A stretch of 64,000 bases of DNA, from contig NZ_CP075691.1 of NCBI RefSeq assembly GCF_020026305.1, positions 7,254,001-7,318,000 on the forward strand. The letters are read 5' to 3'. Positions 59,765 through 64,000 of this stretch are shown one piece after another. Positions within the stretch are counted from its first letter, which is position 1, and each line of letters starts with the position of its first letter. Position numbers and translations under genes: made by a program. The stretch comes from Streptomyces sp. 135 (GTDB lineage Bacteria > Actinomycetota > Actinomycetes > Streptomycetales > Streptomycetaceae). The notes beneath the pieces were generated by a model. That model was given only the letters and a program-made list of their open reading frames with translations, searched no databases and was not told where the DNA came from.

Positions 59765-60763
59765 GTGAAGCTGTCCCAGGAGCCCGGAGCCAGGGCTCGC
59801 CTGCCGCGACAGGAGCCGCGTCCGAGAGGGGCCGGGCCGGGGGTGGCCACCGGTGTGGGCACCGCCTTCGGCACCTTCGGTGAGCTCCTCCAGGGCGTGC
59901 TGCCCGAGGAGGACGGCGACTTCCTCGTGACGCTGCCCGTCGCCCGCTGGAGCATGGCCACCTACCGGCAGGAGTCCGACTCCGGCGAGCTGGAGGTCTG
60001 GCCGCCGCGCAAGACGAAGGCGCTCCAACTGGCCCGGATGATCGTCGACTTGGCGCCACGTGGTGTGCGGTCCGCGCGTGGCGGGACCCTCACCGTCAGC
60101 AGCGTGATCCCCGAGGGCAAGGGGCTCGCCAGCTCCTCCGCCGACCTCGTCGCGACCGCGCGGGCGGTCGGCCGGGCCCTCGGTGTCCCCATGCCGCCCG
60201 TCCGCATCGAACGGCTCCTGTCCCGCATCGAACCCACCGACGGCGTGCTCTACCCCGCGATCGTCGCCTTCCACCACCGCAGCGTGCGGCTGCGCGCGGT
60301 CCTCGGGTCGCTGCCCGCCATGGCCGTGGTCGGCGTCGACGAGGGCGGCTCGGTCGACACCGTGGACTTCAACCGCATCCCCAAGCCGTTCACCGCGGCG
60401 GACCGGCACGCGTACGCCGCCCTGCTCGCCCGGCTCACCGACGCCGTGCGTGCCCGGGACCTCGCGGAGGTCGGCCGCGTCGCCACCCGCAGCGCCCTGA
60501 TGAACCAAAACCTGCGCCACAAACGGCTGTTGGAGCCGATGCGGGCCGTCTGCCGTGAGGTCGGCGGCCTCGGCGTGGCGGTCGGACACAGCGGCACGAC
60601 CCTCGGCGTCCTGCTCGACGCCACCGACCCCGCGTACACGCGCCGCGTGACGGCGGCCTCGCAGGCGTGCGCGGAGCTGGCGGGCGCCGTCTCGGTCTAC
60701 CGGACGCTGAGCTTCCGGGGCGCCTCGCGCGTGGCGGTGACGGCGGGGGAGGGCGTGCCGTGA
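59765..60763 (+). CDS. GHMP kinase (PduX-like amino-acid kinase)
   Basis: The GTG has GAGGAG four bases upstream. The 332-residue protein has the GHMP ATP loop PEGKGLASSSADLVATARA and C-terminal GVAVGHSGTTLGVLLD, with an opening (GTAFGTFGELLQG) like that of PduX L-threonine kinases. Placed divergently from a PLP enzyme that should need an O-activated beta-hydroxy amino acid, it may supply O-phospho-L-threonine or O-phospho-L-serine. That link is inferred from context. It overlaps the Fur-family gene (GTGA). Confidence 0.85.
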   Translation: MKLSQEPGARARLPRQEPRPRGAGPGVATGVGTAFGTFGELLQGVLPEEDGDFLVTLPVARWSMATYRQESDSGELEVWPPRKTKALQLARMIVDLAPRGVRSARGGTLTVSSVIPEGKGLASSSADLVATARAVGRALGVPMPPVRIERLLSRIEPTDGVLYPAIVAFHHRSVRLRAVLGSLPAMAVVGVDEGGSVDTVDFNRIPKPFTAADRHAYAALLARLTDAVRARDLAEVGRVATRSALMNQNLRHKRLLEPMRAVCREVGGLGVAVGHSGTTLGVLLDATDPAYTRRVTAASQACAELAGAVSVYRTLSFRGASRVAVTAGEGVP

Positions 60764-61683
60764 CGGGCGGGTCGGCGGGCGGGCGCGCGGCGACCGGCGT
60801 ACGCAGGACACCGCAGCGCGCCGCCGTGCTCGAAACCCTCGGCCGCTGCCGGGAGTTCGTCTCCGCCCAGGAACTGCACGCCCTGCTCGCCGGACTCGGC
60901 AGCACGGTCGGACTCACCACCGTCTACCGCGCGCTGCGGGACCTCGACCGCGCCGGCCTCGTCGACGTCGTACGGGACGAGTCCGGCGAGCGGCTCTACC
61001 TCCGGCGCCCCACCGACGAGCACCGCCACTACCTCATCTGCCGCCGCTGCGGCCGCAGCCAGCCGGTCGACGCACGCGAGGTCGAGACGTGGGCGGAACG
61101 CCTCACCGAGAGCACGGGCTTCGCGGAACTGGAACACACCCTCGAACTCACCGGAGTCTGCGGGCGGTGCCGCCGTCCTCCCGGGCGCGGGTCAGCGGAT
61201 GGTGAGGCTGCCCCGACCCTCGATGTAGCCGACACCCCTGCTGTAGCAGCGGCGCACGTTGTTGGTGGGCACCGCCGTGCCGGAGAAGGAACGGTGGGCC
61301 ATGCGACCGGAGGCGACGGTTCCGTTGAGGAAGGAGTCGGCCGCGGTGTATCCGCGCGTGCCGTGCGGGGCCGGGCGGAGCGTGGAACGTCCGAGGATCC
61401 GGCCGGTGCGGTGGGGGCCGGAGTACCAGGTGACCGTGGCCCTGCCCTTGATCGACCTGGCACGCGAGCAGCTGGCGTGCGCGCTGCCCTTCACGGTGAG
61501 CCGGCCGGAGCTGATGCGGGGCTGACGGCCGTTGGGGGACGTGCAGTTGTCCAGGTTCGCGCTGCCGCGGGCCGAGATCTTGCGGGGGGTGCTGGTGACG
61601 GCGGGGCTGAAGGTGATGCGCTGGCCGGGGCCGGTCCGCAGGGAGCACTTGAGGGTGGCCCGGGGGGCGGCGACGGCGGCTGA
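60760..61683 (+). CDS. Fur-family (Zur-like) regulator with an abnormal C-terminal extension
   Basis: The GTG overlaps the kinase stop. Residues 1-145 form a complete Fur-family protein: the winged helix (TPQRAAVLETLGRC, STVGLTTVYRALRDL), HRHYLICRRCG and a second Cys pair (CGRCR) for structural zinc. Family members normally end about here, near 61195. In this sequence the frame stays open to 61683, adding about 160 glycine/alanine-rich residues antisense to a convincing converging gene. A lost stop or an indel near the end is likely. Given the two Zur boxes, it may be a pathway-specific zinc sensor. Confidence 0.75.
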   Translation: MTGGSAGGRAATGVRRTPQRAAVLETLGRCREFVSAQELHALLAGLGSTVGLTTVYRALRDLDRAGLVDVVRDESGERLYLRRPTDEHRHYLICRRCGRSQPVDAREVETWAERLTESTGFAELEHTLELTGVCGRCRRPPGRGSADGEAAPTLDVADTPAVAAAHVVGGHRRAGEGTVGHATGGDGSVEEGVGRGVSARAVRGRAERGTSEDPAGAVGAGVPGDRGPALDRPGTRAAGVRAALHGEPAGADAGLTAVGGRAVVQVRAAAGRDLAGGAGDGGAEGDALAGAGPQGALEGGPGGGDGG

Positions 61684-61794
61684 CGGGGCGCCGGCCGTCT
61701 GCGGTCCGGCCTGGCTGGTGGTGCCCGTGGCGAACAGGGTCAGGACTGCGGTCGCCGTCACGGCGGCGGCTCGCAGGTGATGCACGGCACGCAT
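61192..61794 (-). CDS. Secreted protein of unknown function
   Basis: The ATG at 61794 follows GAGGAG and gives 200 residues with a signal peptide (about 1-29, ending SQA). The mature protein has three repeated beta-strand-like segments and four cysteines (LKCSLRTGPG, LDNCTSPNG, AHASCSRAR, VRRCYSRGV) that could form two disulfides. I do not recognise a catalytic motif. Codon use looks genuine, and the antisense extension of the Fur-family frame is better explained as a shadow of this gene. It diverges from the MMPL gene. Confidence 0.8.
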   Translation of the reverse strand: MRAVHHLRAAAVTATAVLTLFATGTTSQAGPQTAGAPSAAVAAPRATLKCSLRTGPGQRITFSPAVTSTPRKISARGSANLDNCTSPNGRQPRISSGRLTVKGSAHASCSRARSIKGRATVTWYSGPHRTGRILGRSTLRPAPHGTRGYTAADSFLNGTVASGRMAHRSFSGTAVPTNNVRRCYSRGVGYIEGRGSLTIR

Positions 61795-61972
61795 GCGGTT
61801 CTCCTCTGGTCGGGGTGACAACACGTGGTGTGGTTCCCATCGTTCGCGTTCTCTGCGAGTAAATCTCCCTCAACGTGAAGTTCGATGCTACTCGTCACTC
61901 TTCAGGCCTAATGAGTGTTTGACCCTCGAATGCCGCTTTGGACAGGATTGCCGCGTCGAGGAAAGGACCGTC

Positions 61973-64000
61973 ATGCGATGGTTTCCCGGAAGCGGTCTGC
62001 TCGGCCGGAGGCGCGATACCGCTCGCGGGCGGTGCGGGACGGCTCCACGGAGCGCGCGGCGCCCGTGGTGGGTGCTGCTCGCCACCGCCGGCATCGGCAC
62101 CGTGCTGGCACTGACCGCGTTCGCGGCGCCGGGCCGGCTGTCCAACGGCGGTTACATCGCCGAGGGGACCGAGGCCACCCGTACGGACGCGCTGATCCAG
62201 CAGCGCTTCGGCGCGGGGATTCCCGACCTGGTCCTGTACGCGCGCGCACCCCAGCCTGCCGACGCCCCTGAAGTGCGGCGCGCGGGCCAGGAGTTCGCCG
62301 ACCGGGTCGCCCACGAACCGGGCGTGCGGGAAGTCGTCTCCTACTGGGCCGTGGGGGACCGCAGGCTGCTCAGTGAGGACGGCCGGGCCGCCCTGGTCAC
62401 CGTGGACCTGCGGGGGAACGAGGACGCGGCGGCGCGCCGGGCGGCGGACCTGGTGCCACGGCTGACCGGTGGGCAGGGTCCGTTCACCGTCACGGCGACC
62501 GGGCCGGCCTGGGTGATGGCCCAGGTGACCGAGTTGAGCCGCGAGGAACTGATCCGCGCCGAACTCATCGGCGCCCCCCTCGCCGTCCTCGTGCTGCTGT
62601 TCGCCTTCGGATCACTCACGGCGGCGCTGCTGCCCGCGGTGGTCGGCGCGCTCTCCGTGGCCGGCACCTTCGCCGTTCTCCAGGTGCTGGCCGCGTACAT
62701 GCCGCTGTCGGCGTTCGCCTTCAACCTCACCACCGCCCTCGGCTTCGGACTGGCCGTCGACTACGGCCTGTTCGTGGTCAGCCGCTACCGCGAGGAGCTG
62801 GCCGCGGGCGCCACGCCGCCCGAAGCGGTCGGGACGACCATGCGCACGGTCGGCCGGACCGTGCTGTTCTCCGCGGGCACGGTCGTGGTCTGCCTCGCCG
62901 CGCTCCTGCTCTTCCCGCTGGGGTTCCTGCGCTCCTTGGCGCTGGCCGGCATCAGCGTCGTCGTGCTGGCGGCCGTGGCCACGCGTGTGGTGCTGCCCGC
63001 CATGCTCCTGGTCATCGGTGGTCGGATCGACCGGCTTGACCCGTTCGCTCCGCTGCGGCGCGGCGCACGTGCCGGCCGGAGCCCGTCGTGGTCACGCGTG
63101 GCGCGCCTCGCCACCGGCCGACCGGTTCTGGCGGGCGGCTGCGCGGCCCTGTTCCTGCTGGCCCTGGCCGTGCCGTTCACCCACGCCCGCTTCGGTGTCA
63201 CCGACGAGCGGGTCCTGCCCGAGAAGGCGGAGTCCCACGCCACGGCCACGCGCGTCGGCCGCGAGTTCCCCCTGCCGTGGACCCGGACGCTGGCCGTACT
63301 GCTGCCCGACACCGACGCCGTCGACCAGCGGCAGGCCCTGGACGCCTATGCCCGAAGGGTCTCCGCCCTGCCCACGGCGGGCGAGGTCGGGACCGCTCTG
63401 GGCACGTACCACGACGGACGCCGCACGACCGGGCCGTCCATGGACGCGCTGCTCTATGTCGCCGACGGATCGACCTGGCTGTCGGTGACCGCCGACGGGC
63501 CGCCGTCGGCCGACGAACCGCTGGTGCGGGAGCTGCGCGCACTGCCCTCTCCCGGCCGGCATCACGTCTCCGGACGTCCGGCCCGCGTACTGGACACCAA
63601 GGACGCCGTCCTCGGGGCCCTGCCCACGGCCGCGGCCCTCGTGGTCGGAGCGGTGTTGCTGCTGCTGTTCCTCTTCACCGGCTCGGTCCTCATCCCCGTG
63701 AAGGCCGTGCTCATGGGCGCGTTGAGCCTGAGCGCCACCTTCGGGGCGATGGTGTACGTCTTCCAGGACGGACATCTGCGCGCTCTCGTGGGGGACTTCA
63801 CCGTGACCGGTGAGCTGGAGACGTCGATGCCGATCCTGGTCTTCGGCGCGGCGTTCGCCCTCTCCGTCGACTACGAGCTGTTCCTCATCTCCCGTATCCA
63901 GGAGGAGTACCGGAGCACCGGCGATCACCGGACGGCGATCGTCACCGGGCTCGCCCGCACCGGCAGGATGATCACTGTGGCGGCGGTGATCTTCGCGGTC
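61973..64000 (+). CDS. MMPL/RND-family transporter, truncated by the window end
   Basis: An ATG with AAAGGA upstream opens a frame that runs off the right edge after 676 residues. It shows the MMPL layout: a first transmembrane helix (about 40-60), an extracytoplasmic loop, a cluster of about five helices with LGFGLAVDYGLFVVSRYREEL, a helix after about residue 385, a second loop, and a second cluster with ALSVDYELFLISRIQEEY. The duplicated D-Y pair within a membrane helix is the proton-relay signature. Members export lipids or drugs. The substrate is unknown, and it does not look like part of the metal cluster. Confidence 0.92.
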   Translation, partial: MRWFPGSGLLGRRRDTARGRCGTAPRSARRPWWVLLATAGIGTVLALTAFAAPGRLSNGGYIAEGTEATRTDALIQQRFGAGIPDLVLYARAPQPADAPEVRRAGQEFADRVAHEPGVREVVSYWAVGDRRLLSEDGRAALVTVDLRGNEDAAARRAADLVPRLTGGQGPFTVTATGPAWVMAQVTELSREELIRAELIGAPLAVLVLLFAFGSLTAALLPAVVGALSVAGTFAVLQVLAAYMPLSAFAFNLTTALGFGLAVDYGLFVVSRYREELAAGATPPEAVGTTMRTVGRTVLFSAGTVVVCLAALLLFPLGFLRSLALAGISVVVLAAVATRVVLPAMLLVIGGRIDRLDPFAPLRRGARAGRSPSWSRVARLATGRPVLAGGCAALFLLALAVPFTHARFGVTDERVLPEKAESHATATRVGREFPLPWTRTLAVLLPDTDAVDQRQALDAYARRVSALPTAGEVGTALGTYHDGRRTTGPSMDALLYVADGSTWLSVTADGPPSADEPLVRELRALPSPGRHHVSGRPARVLDTKDAVLGALPTAAALVVGAVLLLLFLFTGSVLIPVKAVLMGALSLSATFGAMVYVFQDGHLRALVGDFTVTGELETSMPILVFGAAFALSVDYELFLISRIQEEYRSTGDHRTAIVTGLARTGRMITVAAVIFAV

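Noticed and set aside
1..64000. CRISPR arrays, tRNA/rRNA genes, IS elements and attachment sites
   Set aside because: No spaced direct repeats, cloverleaf-like sequence, transposase or integrase was recognised when reading the window.

Overview
This is a high-GC (about 70% or more) actinobacterial chromosome segment, almost certainly Streptomyces. The signs are strong third-position GC bias, GTG/TTG starts, frequent ATGA/GTGA stop-start overlaps, Tat-type secreted hydrolases, an AldO-type alditol oxidase, a perfect CebR box and Zur-type boxes. No rRNA, tRNA, CRISPR array, insertion sequence or phage gene was seen. The window is mainly a plant cell-wall polysaccharide utilisation region followed by a metal-acquisition region.

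(1) 0-7.3 kb, secreted cellulose and xyloglucan attack. A GH74 xyloglucanase and a GH48 cellobiohydrolase lie on the minus strand and diverge from a GH5 endoglucanase. A perfect CebR operator lies between them. The GH5 gene runs into a GH6 cellobiohydrolase that has lost its signal peptide, the first part of its catalytic domain and its reading frame.

(2) 7.3-21 kb, xyloglucan oligosaccharide uptake and intracellular breakdown. The genes are a LacI regulator, a sugar ABC importer with a GH42 beta-galactosidase, and a divergent GH3 beta-glucosidase plus GH31 alpha-xylosidase pair. The same perfect 14-bp palindrome lies before the regulator, before the importer operon and before the GH3/GH31 operon, so the three units look like one regulon. 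A secreted subtilisin-like protease sits inside the block.

(3) 21-23.4 kb: a SigE-family sigma factor with a translationally coupled membrane protein, then a PL3 pectate lyase and a strong terminator.

(4) 23.4-53.5 kb, arabinan and arabinose use, interrupted at 32.3-39.1 kb. An oligosaccharide importer, secreted and cytoplasmic GH51 arabinofuranosidases, a GH43 arabinanase, a GH43_26-like exo-arabinofuranosidase, AldO, a sugar-acid type MFS transporter, GalM, a ChvE/MmsAB monosaccharide importer, and an apparent oxidative route (zinc dehydrogenase, SMP-30 lactonase, enolase-family dehydratase) are present, with an IclR regulator. Six promoter regions share a TTG-type -35 element and a 16-bp operator just downstream of the -10, suggesting one IclR regulon.

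(5) 32.3-39.1 kb: a nickel/opine-type (Cnt/Opp-like) importer plus MFS gene, preceded by a Zur box. Three of its five genes carry apparent frameshifts.

(6) 53.5-61.7 kb, the most unusual part. A Zur-box-controlled divergent pair of operons encodes a FecBCD-like importer, an MFS exporter, a Rossmann/DUF364-type protein, an atypical CysK/SbnA-fold PLP enzyme, a PduX-like GHMP kinase and a Fur-family regulator. No NRPS, NIS synthetase or opine dehydrogenase is present. I infer an undescribed small amino-acid-derived metallophore, probably a zincophore. The window ends inside an MMPL transporter.

All functions are read from sequence motifs and recalled family features. No database search was run.
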